A stretch of 64,000 nt of DNA. Source: a virus. The stretch is taken from positions 179,379 through 243,378 of IMG/VR virus record IMGVR_UViG_3300048924_000191, one strand, 5' to 3'. Shown here piece by piece: positions 40,119-49,001 of this stretch. How positions within the stretch are numbered: the first letter of the stretch is position 1; each line of letters starts with the position of its first letter. The notes beneath the pieces were generated by a model. That model was given only the letters and a program-made list of their open reading frames with translations, did no database searches and was not told the DNA's origin. Position numbers and translations under genes: made by a program.

Positions 40119-41486
40119 TTACGAAATGTCGCGAGCCAGGATGGCCAGGCGAGTGGTGGTGTAGAGCGCCTGATCGTACAGGATCTCGCTGACGACGTAG
40201 ACGTTCCACGCAGCGTGACTCAGAGCGCCGATCGCCTTGCTCTTGGTAGCGCTGTGGGCGTCGTCCAGTTCGTTGAAGACGTTCCAGTCCATGGTCGCGT
40301 CGGTGTACTTGTTGTACGCCAGCACGAGATCGAAGACCTGCTTCATGTCCTGAGCAGATGCCGCGCTGGTAACGCTGGACCGGTCCTTAACGTACCGGGA
40401 CATGGTTTTACCCATAGCCACACCACCAGCTGCTGCGGCGACAATTGGACCGATTGCCGGACCACCAATTGCGAGGGTGAGCAGAGTAGCAGCGTTACCA
40501 GAAGCCACACCACCAGCCACGGCAAAGATACCGCCGGCAACACGAGAACCTACCGTGCTGTGGATGTCCTTGGTGTGGCGGTAGTAGTAAGGAACCGGCA
40601 CTTCGGACTTCTTGATCTCGACAGTGTGGTTACCCATCAGGAAACCGACGCTGGTCGACAGTTCGTTGATGGCCTTGAACTCACCGGACGACAAGATCTG
40701 CTCGATGGTCAGCTCAGGGTTGGCCTTGACCTTGGCAACGGCGGTATGGATCGCAGCCATCGCGCTGTGGATAGCGCTGTGAGCTTTGGCCATCCACGCG
40801 GCTTCTTCTTTGATCGCCGCCGGCAGGTTGGTCACCGCACCGTTGTGGCGAGTCATGAAGCGAGCAACGCCGTTGTTGTGGACGATCTTCGGCTGATCTT
40901 TCAGTTCGGCGATGTTCGCCTCGACACGGCGGGAAGCGTTCTGCAATGCAGCGCGTGCGGTTTCCAGGCGCGCCTTGTGACGACCCAACACCTTGACGAT
41001 ACCGGACGATTCGGTCGAAACATCAGCCAGGTTGAGAGCGGCTTGATTGGCGATACCGCCGAACTTACGGCTGTCGTTCTTGATCGCAGTCGCGCGCTCG
41101 ATTGGCGTTTGGGCAGCTTCGGTGGAATAGGACTGCCACGAAGCTTGCATGCCGAAAGCACGCACGGTGGTGCCGTATTCACGAACCAGACCTTCGACGG
41201 TGATTTCAGCCACCTTCAGTTCGGTTTCGCTTGGCGCATCTTCGCCGGTCTTGGCGAGTTGGGTCTCGACGACTTCGGCGCGATCGGCGATGTCGTTCAG
41301 AGTACCGCCCAGATCTTCGGAGCGCTTCAGGTCTTCGACGATCGAGGCAACGGTAGGTTCACCAGCGCCGTCGGCTTGATCCATCAGGGAGCTGTCGAGT
41401 TCTTCGATCGGACCTTCGGTCGGCATGTCAACGACAGCCGCTTCGGTGGTCAGCTGCGACAGCATATCGGCAATATTGTGGCTCAT
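40119..41486 (-). CDS. Inner-body/ejected head protein-like, paralogue 2
   Basis: The protein has 455 residues from MSHNIADMLSQLTTEAAVVD; an upstream ATG would overlap the protease gene. Helical and acidic N-terminus; the middle has a glycine/alanine-rich hydrophobic stretch (GGIFAVAGGVASGNAATLLT, then GGPAIGPIVAAAAGGVAMG) not found in paralogue 1, which could insert into a membrane or line a channel on ejection. The C-terminal Tyr-Thr-rich box is shared with paralogue 1. It lies directly downstream of the protease. Confidence 0.55.
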   Translation of the reverse strand: MSHNIADMLSQLTTEAAVVDMPTEGPIEELDSSLMDQADGAGEPTVASIVEDLKRSEDLGGTLNDIADRAEVVETQLAKTGEDAPSETELKVAEITVEGLVREYGTTVRAFGMQASWQSYSTEAAQTPIERATAIKNDSRKFGGIANQAALNLADVSTESSGIVKVLGRHKARLETARAALQNASRRVEANIAELKDQPKIVHNNGVARFMTRHNGAVTNLPAAIKEEAAWMAKAHSAIHSAMAAIHTAVAKVKANPELTIEQILSSGEFKAINELSTSVGFLMGNHTVEIKKSEVPVPYYYRHTKDIHSTVGSRVAGGIFAVAGGVASGNAATLLTLAIGGPAIGPIVAAAAGGVAMGKTMSRYVKDRSSVTSAASAQDMKQVFDLVLAYNKYTDATMDWNVFNELDDAHSATKSKAIGALSHAAWNVYVVSEILYDQALYTTTRLAILARDIS

Positions 41487-41496
41487 GGGGAGGTTC

Positions 41497-42294
41497 TCAC
41501 CATCTGAAGGTTGCGGGAACTTGAATGGAGCGCTTGTGCTCTTCATACAAGGAATTGAGGATCTTGACGTGCGGCATGCTTTCGAAGCTCTCGGCGTTCA
41601 TGGCTTCAGGAACGCTGTTACGCAACCGCTGCAAGTTGAACTCCACTTCGACCTTGTCCAGGATGAGCGTAACGTCCTTGGATTCCAGCGAAGGAGTGTT
41701 GTACTTCGACGCCACCGCAATCCCCGGAGTGGTGACACTGTCCCAGGTGATGATCTTGGTGATGTGTTTGCGACTGGTAGCGAAGTCACGACGCGCAAAG
41801 CTGCGAATCGAATACGCCACATCCGCATGCGGGTTTTCCAACAGCAGACGGAATTCGTCAGCCTTGTACCCAGCAGGTTTGACTTCGCCAATGACGGCGA
41901 CAACCTTGCGGCCTTTCTCGTCAGTCACAGTGTTGAACGACAACTTGATAGCACGGATGTGCGACGAGGTGTTGGTCTCCAGGATCGAGCAGATACGAGC
42001 AAACCAATCCGCATCGCTTTGACCTGGTTGACGAACTGGGTGACCCCACTCGCTGTACATCCGACCGCCCTTCAGTTCAGCCAGGAAATCACGATCGTTC
42101 TCGATGTAGCGCATTGCTGTCGCTTCATCGTAGATCCAACCGCCATTACCAAACGCTGCGAAGGCGCCGAGGATGATCTCGTAGTAACCGTTGTCGAGTT
42201 GTTTGAGGATGCCTTTCTTGAGCGTCCCTTGCAGCGCGACGTTACTGTACGTCGCAAAATACTGCTGGTCGCTTCTAGCCGCTGCTGCGCCCAT
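41497..42294 (-). CDS. Prohead serine protease (phiKZ gp175-like)
   Basis: The 265-residue protein should mature the head by cleaving scaffold and inner-body propeptides. GRMYSEWGHPVRQPG has the catalytic-type His at about residue 84, as in the GEYGHP-like motif of T4 gp21-type proteases. HIRAIKLSF and VAVIGEVKPAGYKADEFRLL follow, then DVAYSIRSFARR, with the likely nucleophilic Ser near residue 163. Its place before gp176-, gp177- and gp178-like genes matches phiKZ gp175. The usual extended C-terminal tail is helical here. Confidence 0.8.
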   Translation of the reverse strand: MGAAAARSDQQYFATYSNVALQGTLKKGILKQLDNGYYEIILGAFAAFGNGGWIYDEATAMRYIENDRDFLAELKGGRMYSEWGHPVRQPGQSDADWFARICSILETNTSSHIRAIKLSFNTVTDEKGRKVVAVIGEVKPAGYKADEFRLLLENPHADVAYSIRSFARRDFATSRKHITKIITWDSVTTPGIAVASKYNTPSLESKDVTLILDKVEVEFNLQRLRNSVPEAMNAESFESMPHVKILNSLYEEHKRSIQVPATFRW

Positions 42295-42306
42295 GTTGGT
42301 TTTCCT

Positions 42307-43029
42307 TTATTGGCGCAAGAACCATTCCACTCGTTCGTTACGCTCCGCAGGGTGGGCCAGTGCAGAAGTCTGGCCGGGGCTGTAGAACGAACCGCCGGTT
42401 TTGGTACTGAAGTTGTTTGCGCCGTAGCTGACGTTCTTGAACCCGACGATGACCGGCGGCTTGGTTTTGAAGAGTTCCTTGGAACCCAACTGTTCGCGGT
42501 AGAACTTTGTCGGGTCATCGGGATTGCGACAGAGTCGCCCAGCACCAAACTCCAAAATGGCAGGATCTGCGCCGATCGTCACACCATTGTCGCGCCCAGT
42601 GTTCATGAACATCCAGGCAAGGTCCTCTTGATCGTAGTACCACGGGATCTTGGCCTTACCCCAATGTTCAGTGAAGATCGGGTGCGGGAGGTTGTCGTTC
42701 ATCACCAGATTGACGTTGGCAATGACCTTGGAACCCTTGTCGTAATGCAGCTCGATGTAACGGACGTTGTCGACCACCACCTTACCGATACGGTCCGGTT
42801 CTGTCCGGACCATGTTGGTTTGAGTGCAAGACGCGTAGAAGTTGTCCTCGGTAATGATAGCCATGAAACCGAGAATGTTCGTAACGTCTTCAATCAAAGC
42901 CAGTCCCCGTTCGGCGAACCGTTCGGGGATCTGGACTCTGAGGGGTTCTAACGCAACCAGTGCCTCACCAACCAACTTGAGGCAACTGTCTACCCGTTCC
43001 TTCGAGCGAATGTAGTCACTTTTTCTCAT
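42307..43029 (-). CDS. Structural or assembly protein (phiKZ gp176-like by position)
   Basis: The protein has 240 residues, MRKSDYIRSKERVDSCLKLV. Helical N-terminus, then a beta-rich half (NVRYIELHYDKGSKVIANVN). No known motif. Lies 12 bp upstream of the protease gene in one operon. Confidence 0.6.
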   Translation of the reverse strand: MRKSDYIRSKERVDSCLKLVGEALVALEPLRVQIPERFAERGLALIEDVTNILGFMAIITEDNFYASCTQTNMVRTEPDRIGKVVVDNVRYIELHYDKGSKVIANVNLVMNDNLPHPIFTEHWGKAKIPWYYDQEDLAWMFMNTGRDNGVTIGADPAILEFGAGRLCRNPDDPTKFYREQLGSKELFKTKPPVIVGFKNVSYGANNFSTKTGGSFYSPGQTSALAHPAERNERVEWFLRQ

Positions 43030-43048
43030 GACGATTCGCCTTTACGGA

Positions 43049-44434
43049 TTAGGCTGCACGTTCAGCCGAGATCTGCGATGCCACCCACAGCGAGATGTAA
43101 CGCAGGGTCGCCAGGAAGTCGAACTGAGTTTCAGCCATGCCTGGGTTCTGCTTCTCGATATCGAGCATGATGTCGATGAACCGAGCAGCGTCGGTGTGGG
43201 CGTACCAGGTCACGCAGATGCAGGTGGCGATCAGGTAGATCGGCTCAGCATCACGCCACTCGGAACTCAACACCTGATCGACCACAGTACGCAGACGGCT
43301 CCAGGCGCGCTCTTTGTCGTCACCCTCGATAACCATCTTGCCTTGTTCAACCACAGCGTCCAAGTCAGCCCGCAGCGAGTTCATGATGGCTTTGCGGGAG
43401 TTCGCTTTGCGATCCTGCGCAGCCGCCTGCTGACGAACCAGACGGTCCTTCTCGTAAGCGGCCATCATGCGCTCGATGTTTTCAGGTACCAGCAGCGCTT
43501 GACCACGATGAGGACGACCCAGAATCTCGTTACCCATCAGGGCTTCGACGGTCAGACCTTTCTCCAGCAGATCGCGGTACACTTCACCACACAACACAAC
43601 CTTCTCGCCCGGACGGATGATCAGGGAGCTGTAGATGTTGGTATCACGAATCGAAGTACCCAGACGAGCCAGCACTGCCATCGCTGCCTTACCAGCCACG
43701 TTGGACATGACGGCACGGTTGGCGTTGTAGTTGCTCAGCGTACCAGGCACGCCTTCTTTCGGCTGGCTGATCGCTTGCAGGACGATGCTGGCAGGCAGCG
43801 AGTAGACGTCGTCCAGCTGAGTAACGTTACGCACACCACCAACTACTTCGATGATTTGCTTCAGGCCTTCACCGCCGTTGGCAGACAACAGCTCAGCCAT
43901 GTCGGTGTTGAAGTCCTGGTCGTTGGTGACCTGCACCAACTGGAGGATTTCGTCAGGCTCGTACGAACCGAGGTTGATCGCGCCCGGGCTGTTGGCAGTC
44001 GGGACATCGTTCCAGCGGTCGATCAGATCACGGCCGATGTGGCTGGTGTAGATTTCCGGCACGTACTTGATATCGAACTCGATCGGCGGACGGCCAGACT
44101 GGTAGCTGTCCATCATGTCGGAATACGACTGGAGCACACGGCGGATGTGAGGCATGACCTCGGTGCGGGTGAACGACAATGTGCTGCGTACTGCCGAAAC
44201 GGCGCCGTTCAGGTAGGTCTTGCGAACTTCGTTGTGACGCTCGTCACGAGAGCAGTCCACGATTGCGCTGATGGCGCCGTCGTAGGTAGCCTTCTCCGGA
44301 TCGATACCGGCGATGGACAGCTCATGGACCAGCAGGGCCAGAGGGGTGTTGGCGACAGGAGTCAGGATCAGACCGTCGCTGCTGAGTTTCTGCGTCAGAG
44401 CTACTACGCTCTTCAGTGCATTTGGATCAAGCAT
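43049..44434 (-). CDS. Structural protein (phiKZ gp177-like by position)
   Basis: The protein has 461 residues, MLDPNALKSVVALTQKLSSD. Mainly helical, with no membrane segment or enzymatic motif. Very strong GC codon bias suggests abundance in the virion. Overlaps the upstream 64-residue gene by 8 nt. Confidence 0.6.
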   Translation of the reverse strand: MLDPNALKSVVALTQKLSSDGLILTPVANTPLALLVHELSIAGIDPEKATYDGAISAIVDCSRDERHNEVRKTYLNGAVSAVRSTLSFTRTEVMPHIRRVLQSYSDMMDSYQSGRPPIEFDIKYVPEIYTSHIGRDLIDRWNDVPTANSPGAINLGSYEPDEILQLVQVTNDQDFNTDMAELLSANGGEGLKQIIEVVGGVRNVTQLDDVYSLPASIVLQAISQPKEGVPGTLSNYNANRAVMSNVAGKAAMAVLARLGTSIRDTNIYSSLIIRPGEKVVLCGEVYRDLLEKGLTVEALMGNEILGRPHRGQALLVPENIERMMAAYEKDRLVRQQAAAQDRKANSRKAIMNSLRADLDAVVEQGKMVIEGDDKERAWSRLRTVVDQVLSSEWRDAEPIYLIATCICVTWYAHTDAARFIDIMLDIEKQNPGMAETQFDFLATLRYISLWVASQISAERAA

Positions 44435-44621
44435 AGCGGGTCTTCTCGGTCAGGACGTTGTTGAGGGTCGAAGACGCCAGAACGCGAATGGCGTTTTGGG
44501 TGAGTTTCTCGCCTTCGAGTTCACCGGCAACCTCGTTGCCAACGATCTCACAGGCGATAGCCGTGACGAGATCGACTGCCGAGCCAAGCACTGGCAGGTT
44601 GTTCAATTCATTAGGGGTCAT
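44427..44621 (-). CDS. Small helical protein upstream of the gp177-like gene
   Basis: The protein has 64 residues, MTPNELNNLPVLGSAVDLVT. Amphipathic helices, acidic middle (EVAGELEGEKLTQ). Coupled to the next gene by overlap. It follows the hairpin after the RNAP beta gene. Unknown function. Confidence 0.6.
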   Translation of the reverse strand: MTPNELNNLPVLGSAVDLVTAIACEIVGNEVAGELEGEKLTQNAIRVLASSTLNNVLTEKTRYA

Positions 44622-44643
44622 CTATCCCACCTCTTAAAGTGCA

Positions 44644-44669
44644 TACGTCCGCCCAAGAGGGCGGACGTA
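44644..44669 (-). terminator. Hairpin after the RNAP beta gene
   Basis: An 11-bp stem TACGTCCGCCC / GGGCGGACGTA with an AAGA loop. No U-run, so it may only partly terminate and allow read-through into the structural genes. Confidence 0.6.
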
Positions 44670-44682
44670 CTGTTTGTCGACC

Positions 44683-47600
44683 TTAGCCAAAATACATCTG
44701 GAACGCTTCCTCACCCACGTACCGCATGAGGGTGTTGGTGGAGCCGCCCGAGAACGGTCCGAGGATGATACGGTCGATTGGCGATTTGGCACCGAAGATC
44801 ATGTCGATCGGTTCGTTGGTAGTCAGCGTACGGTTGTTGCCGAACAGCGTCTCACCCACGGTCGACTTCATCTGGTTCCCCACCACCAACTTATCCGCAG
44901 TACCCATCGGTACACCCACAGTCATGTGGACGATGATGACGGCTTGTTGGTTCTCCAGAGCATTCTTGCCGATCCGCACGCCGCGAGGTACTTGCCCGGA
45001 GGTATAGTCCTTGCCAAGACGACGTGCTTTACGACGACGCTCCTTCTCCGCCAAGGTCACGATCGCTTGCAGCGACTCCGACATGTCGTCGACATCACCA
45101 CAATAGAAGACCTCAACTTTCGATACCACACCAACAGCCCCAGCCTCTGGCGCCATGCCGGCCAGACGTCCCATGACCTCACGGTCTGCTTCGTCATACA
45201 GTCCGTCATCGGAGGAGACTGCACCCCTGATATCGCATAGAATTGTCTTAAGATCCACCGTATCGCCTACATTGACGAGGTTGTTAATCTCGTAATCAAA
45301 GTTGACGGTGATTGGTTTCTCTTTCGACACGTAGGTACGCATCCGTTGAGCAAAGGCGATCGACAGAGAGCAGGAGTCCTCTACCGTGTACACTGCCTCA
45401 CGAAGCGCAATCCTAGCCATGCACCCAGCCATGTAGTCAACACGACGTGGGTTGATTGGGTCAGGCTTGAAGAACCCACGGTTGTACGCCAATACATCGA
45501 ACTCATTGACTTTGTCGCCGAGTTTGAACGTAGTCGCCAGGGTGTTCGGATAGGACGAACCTTCCGCATTGGTGTGGATCAGACCCAACTCATGCCGTTC
45601 CACTCGACCGTCTTCGTACTTGACCGCGATGTGGTCAGCAGACAGCTCCGTGATCTCACCCTTACCGGTTGCAGTTACGGCGAACTCAGGACCTTCACGA
45701 CCTGCGATCGCACGCTCCATGCCGGTACGCGCAGCAGGGACTTCATAACCCTCGGCCATGATACCGTGACCGTGCTGTACGTTGATGAAGTTACGGCGTT
45801 TCGGATCGTCACCCTCTGCGTCGAATGCCAGTTGAGCCGACGTCGACATGATGCAGGAGTTACCGTCACGCTTAGCGTCGTACAGACGCACCGTACCACG
45901 GGTAGTGGTCAGGTTAGCGTTAGGTGACATGTAGGTAATGATCGCCACGTCACCGGAGTCGACAGTACCCTCGGACATGAAGCCCAAGTCTTCCATCGGG
46001 AACAGACGAGCAGAGGCCACCATCGCACGACGACTTCGCCCACCGCGGCCTGTGTACGTCACCACTTCCCGTTCCCGTAGAGCGTGGATTGGGTTGATGT
46101 TGTTCACTGGCGATGTGGTTGGGTCCATCACGAGGATGTTGGTTGGATCGTTCGGGTTGATCGTTACCGACCCCCGGCCGCCTGCTGCACGAGCATTGTA
46201 CTGACGCACAGCTTTCGCCAGCGTTTCGTAAATGATGCCCGGTACGCGTTCGTAACCACGGATACGCTCCAGCAGTTCCACCCGCTTGTTCTTGTCCTCC
46301 CGGCGGTTGCTGACCTGAGCGGTGGTCAACATCTCCACCGAACGAATCAACAGACCCGTAAAGGTCCGAGGCTCGCCCATCCACTTCAGCAGATCTTCCG
46401 TGATTGGATCGACAAACAACGTGTTGAGAGAATCCAGCTCGCGCAGATAACGACTACCGATACGCGAACGGTCCAATACAGCAGCGTACACGTCCTTATC
46501 GTTGAACATACCCGAGTTGTAGGACTTGATCGACTCGTGGAACAGATTGAAGCCACTGAAGATCATCGACACCATTGGGTTGTTGCGGTCGAACACCAGC
46601 GTCTCGTTCTTGAAACGTACGGCGAACTCATCCTGAGTCAGGTTAGCACGTTCGCTCATGAGCACGCGCCGTACCTTCGCCTTGGTGATCTTGAGCAACC
46701 CATCCAGCCCCAGCAGGTAACCCAAGGCAACCCCGATAGGGATGTTCTTGGAATAGACCTTGACCTCAGCCATCATGGTTGGTGTAACGCCAGCCTCGAT
46801 CGGAATCCCACACAGCTCGAAGATACTACCCTCGTCTTCCAGCTTCCCGCCAGTGATCGAATAGACCGCACCGATCTTGTCCATGATCAATGCGCCTTTC
46901 GGTCCGCGACCCACCAACACCCAACCATCTTTCTCAAACGCCAGTTCGCGTTCGCTGTAGTCGTTCTGAGCAATGCGACGACGGTGGTCGAACCAGAAGT
47001 TCAACTTACCCGCACTGAAGCTCAGAAGACGTTCAGAGATCTCGGTGTAGATCAACGGAACATCGGCCTTATAGTCAACCACGGTACTGAGCACCGCTTT
47101 GTGGACTACAGGGTCTTGCGTGTCCTGCGCTTTCATCACCAGACGCTCAACGAACCAACGGTTCATGTCAAACGTCTTACGCTCAGATCGCTCCACGAAG
47201 ACCTTCGAGTAGTAACTCGACAGCGCCACACGAGACGGCGAGATCTTGCGGATCGGCAAGTCGGTACGCTGCTTACGCATGCGGTACTCAGTGCCTTTGT
47301 ACAGGAACGTGCCATTCGGACGAAGGCGAGGGATTGCAAACCGAACTGTCGACGGTAGACCTACAGCCGGAACCAGTTTCACGATGTGGATCTCGTTGTC
47401 CGTCACCGCGTCTTGTTCGTATTCGACTGTATAGCCAGTCACTGCCACTGGAGACTTCTGGATCGCCATGACGCAACGCAGGATATCCTTACGCAACGTC
47501 TTCTCGATGTACTGCTTGTCGAACTCATCCACACGCGAATGGAGCATCGACCGATCAATGACGGTTTTGTCGTCAGTGATGGGCTTTGGCTCAATGATCA

Positions 47601-48999
47601 GGTCTTCTTCGGCGATCTTCATCGCCTCGACCAAAGACTCACCAGACCCGTACGGGTCTTTGATGTTCTTGTGAGCTTCTGCAAGGCGCTTCAGACGGTT
47701 GTGGTCAGCAGGGCTGAGGAAACCCTTGAGCTGCAACTCGTCGGCTTTGATAAGCATCGCTGAGCCGTCTGCTTCAAGCGCTACGTGCTTGGTCTGCAAC
47801 ACATCGATGTCGATGGTTTTGGTGTCGATGACGTTACCTTCTTCATCGAACACTTCTTCCGTCTGCGACGCAGTGCGCACGCGCTCCAGATCCTCGAGTT
47901 CCTTCTCGAGTGCCGAAATGGTTTCGATCTCGTCGATAACCACGTCGTCTTCGTCCACCGTCTCGTTGGCGTCCATCCCAAACTCGAGATCGTCCAACTT
48001 CTCGTCTGGGGTGTCGATGGTAACAACCTTCTCGTCGACCACCTCTTCCTTGGTAGGTGTTTCGAGTGGCGAAGTAGCCTGGTGCAGTTTGTACAACATG
48101 CGCAGGAACTTCAGCTGGAAGATCTTCGATTCCATGCCAGACAGCTTGACGATCGGAAGCTCTACCTGAGCATTCGGATCTTTCTTGAGCTGCTCCTGAA
48201 CGGCCTTGTATTCTTCGATCACCTCTTTAGGGGAGATGATGAAGTCGTCCAGCCATTTCAGGTTGACCGAGACCCAGCCATTCAACCGACGGAAGATCAG
48301 GTTGATTTTGCCGTATTGCTCAGGATCGATTTGACCGAACAGCGATTCCTTACGCAATGGACCTGCCCACTTGAACAGATCGGCCATGGTCAGCATCTCA
48401 GCGCTACCGAAGTGCTTGAGCGTATCGCTACTCTGACGAGCAGCCAGCTCTCGCAACTGCGTCAGCGTCGGCATGACGTCTGGCAGATCGATCTCGATGA
48501 ACTGTTGACGGCGTGAGGTCCTGGTCGTCTTGTTGACGTTCAGCACCACTTCCTTCATCACGTTGTACCACTGATAATAGCTGGAACGGAACGTAGGTGG
48601 GTACTTGACCAGATGCGACAACATTGCGTAGTTGAATACAGGCAACACGCGGTCATCCAGATCCAGGCGTTCCAAGTTCTTCAACGGACGGAACGCACGG
48701 TTCTTGCGACGGAACTCGGTGATCATGCCCTGAGCGTTGGTGTACTTACGCTGAGGACCACCGATTGGATCGTGATACTGGGTTTCGTGATAGATGTAGA
48801 TAACACCCGGGATACTGCGCAGCATGGGATCGCTGATTTGCGGACCCATGGTAACGCCATCCACCGGAGCGAAGTGCAGCAAAGCCCGCTTCGGCAGTTG
48901 GAGACGAGCGATCGGATAAACGACCGGGATGTCCAACTGAGAGTTCTTGAACAGACCAAAGCGGCGGTTGTACACAGAGTACTCGAGCATCTCCGCCAC
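44683..48999 (-). CDS. Virion RNA polymerase beta subunit, large part (phiKZ gp178-like)
   Basis: The 1438-residue protein starts at a GTG 8 nt after AAGGAG. Near residue 966 NNINPIHALREREVVTYTG followed by GRGGRSRRAM parallels the beta fork '[21 protein letters not shown]'. Near residue 1370 ADKLVVGNQMKSTVGE matches 'GDKMAGRHGNKG', keeping both catalytic-centre lysines. EPIDMIFGAKSPIDRIILGP follows. The C-terminal clamp part of beta is missing and should be encoded elsewhere (phiKZ gp149 role). An acidic, probably disordered insertion spans about residues 310-405 (Glu/Asp-rich, VVDEKVVTIDTPDEKLDD). The protein is packaged and transcribes early genes in phiKZ; same role inferred. Confidence 0.88.
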   Translation of the reverse strand: MAEMLEYSVYNRRFGLFKNSQLDIPVVYPIARLQLPKRALLHFAPVDGVTMGPQISDPMLRSIPGVIYIYHETQYHDPIGGPQRKYTNAQGMITEFRRKNRAFRPLKNLERLDLDDRVLPVFNYAMLSHLVKYPPTFRSSYYQWYNVMKEVVLNVNKTTRTSRRQQFIEIDLPDVMPTLTQLRELAARQSSDTLKHFGSAEMLTMADLFKWAGPLRKESLFGQIDPEQYGKINLIFRRLNGWVSVNLKWLDDFIISPKEVIEEYKAVQEQLKKDPNAQVELPIVKLSGMESKIFQLKFLRMLYKLHQATSPLETPTKEEVVDEKVVTIDTPDEKLDDLEFGMDANETVDEDDVVIDEIETISALEKELEDLERVRTASQTEEVFDEEGNVIDTKTIDIDVLQTKHVALEADGSAMLIKADELQLKGFLSPADHNRLKRLAEAHKNIKDPYGSGESLVEAMKIAEEDLIIEPKPITDDKTVIDRSMLHSRVDEFDKQYIEKTLRKDILRCVMAIQKSPVAVTGYTVEYEQDAVTDNEIHIVKLVPAVGLPSTVRFAIPRLRPNGTFLYKGTEYRMRKQRTDLPIRKISPSRVALSSYYSKVFVERSERKTFDMNRWFVERLVMKAQDTQDPVVHKAVLSTVVDYKADVPLIYTEISERLLSFSAGKLNFWFDHRRRIAQNDYSERELAFEKDGWVLVGRGPKGALIMDKIGAVYSITGGKLEDEGSIFELCGIPIEAGVTPTMMAEVKVYSKNIPIGVALGYLLGLDGLLKITKAKVRRVLMSERANLTQDEFAVRFKNETLVFDRNNPMVSMIFSGFNLFHESIKSYNSGMFNDKDVYAAVLDRSRIGSRYLRELDSLNTLFVDPITEDLLKWMGEPRTFTGLLIRSVEMLTTAQVSNRREDKNKRVELLERIRGYERVPGIIYETLAKAVRQYNARAAGGRGSVTINPNDPTNILVMDPTTSPVNNINPIHALREREVVTYTGRGGRSRRAMVASARLFPMEDLGFMSEGTVDSGDVAIITYMSPNANLTTTRGTVRLYDAKRDGNSCIMSTSAQLAFDAEGDDPKRRNFINVQHGHGIMAEGYEVPAARTGMERAIAGREGPEFAVTATGKGEITELSADHIAVKYEDGRVERHELGLIHTNAEGSSYPNTLATTFKLGDKVNEFDVLAYNRGFFKPDPINPRRVDYMAGCMARIALREAVYTVEDSCSLSIAFAQRMRTYVSKEKPITVNFDYEINNLVNVGDTVDLKTILCDIRGAVSSDDGLYDEADREVMGRLAGMAPEAGAVGVVSKVEVFYCGDVDDMSESLQAIVTLAEKERRRKARRLGKDYTSGQVPRGVRIGKNALENQQAVIIVHMTVGVPMGTADKLVVGNQMKSTVGETLFGNNRTLTTNEPIDMIFGAKSPIDRIILGPFSGGSTNTLMRYVGEEAFQMYFG

Positions 49000-49001
49000 A
49001 G

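Noticed and set aside
39603-41507. 634-codon plus-strand open frame over the inner-body genes
   Set aside because: Antisense shadow of two real minus-strand genes and spans the gap between them.
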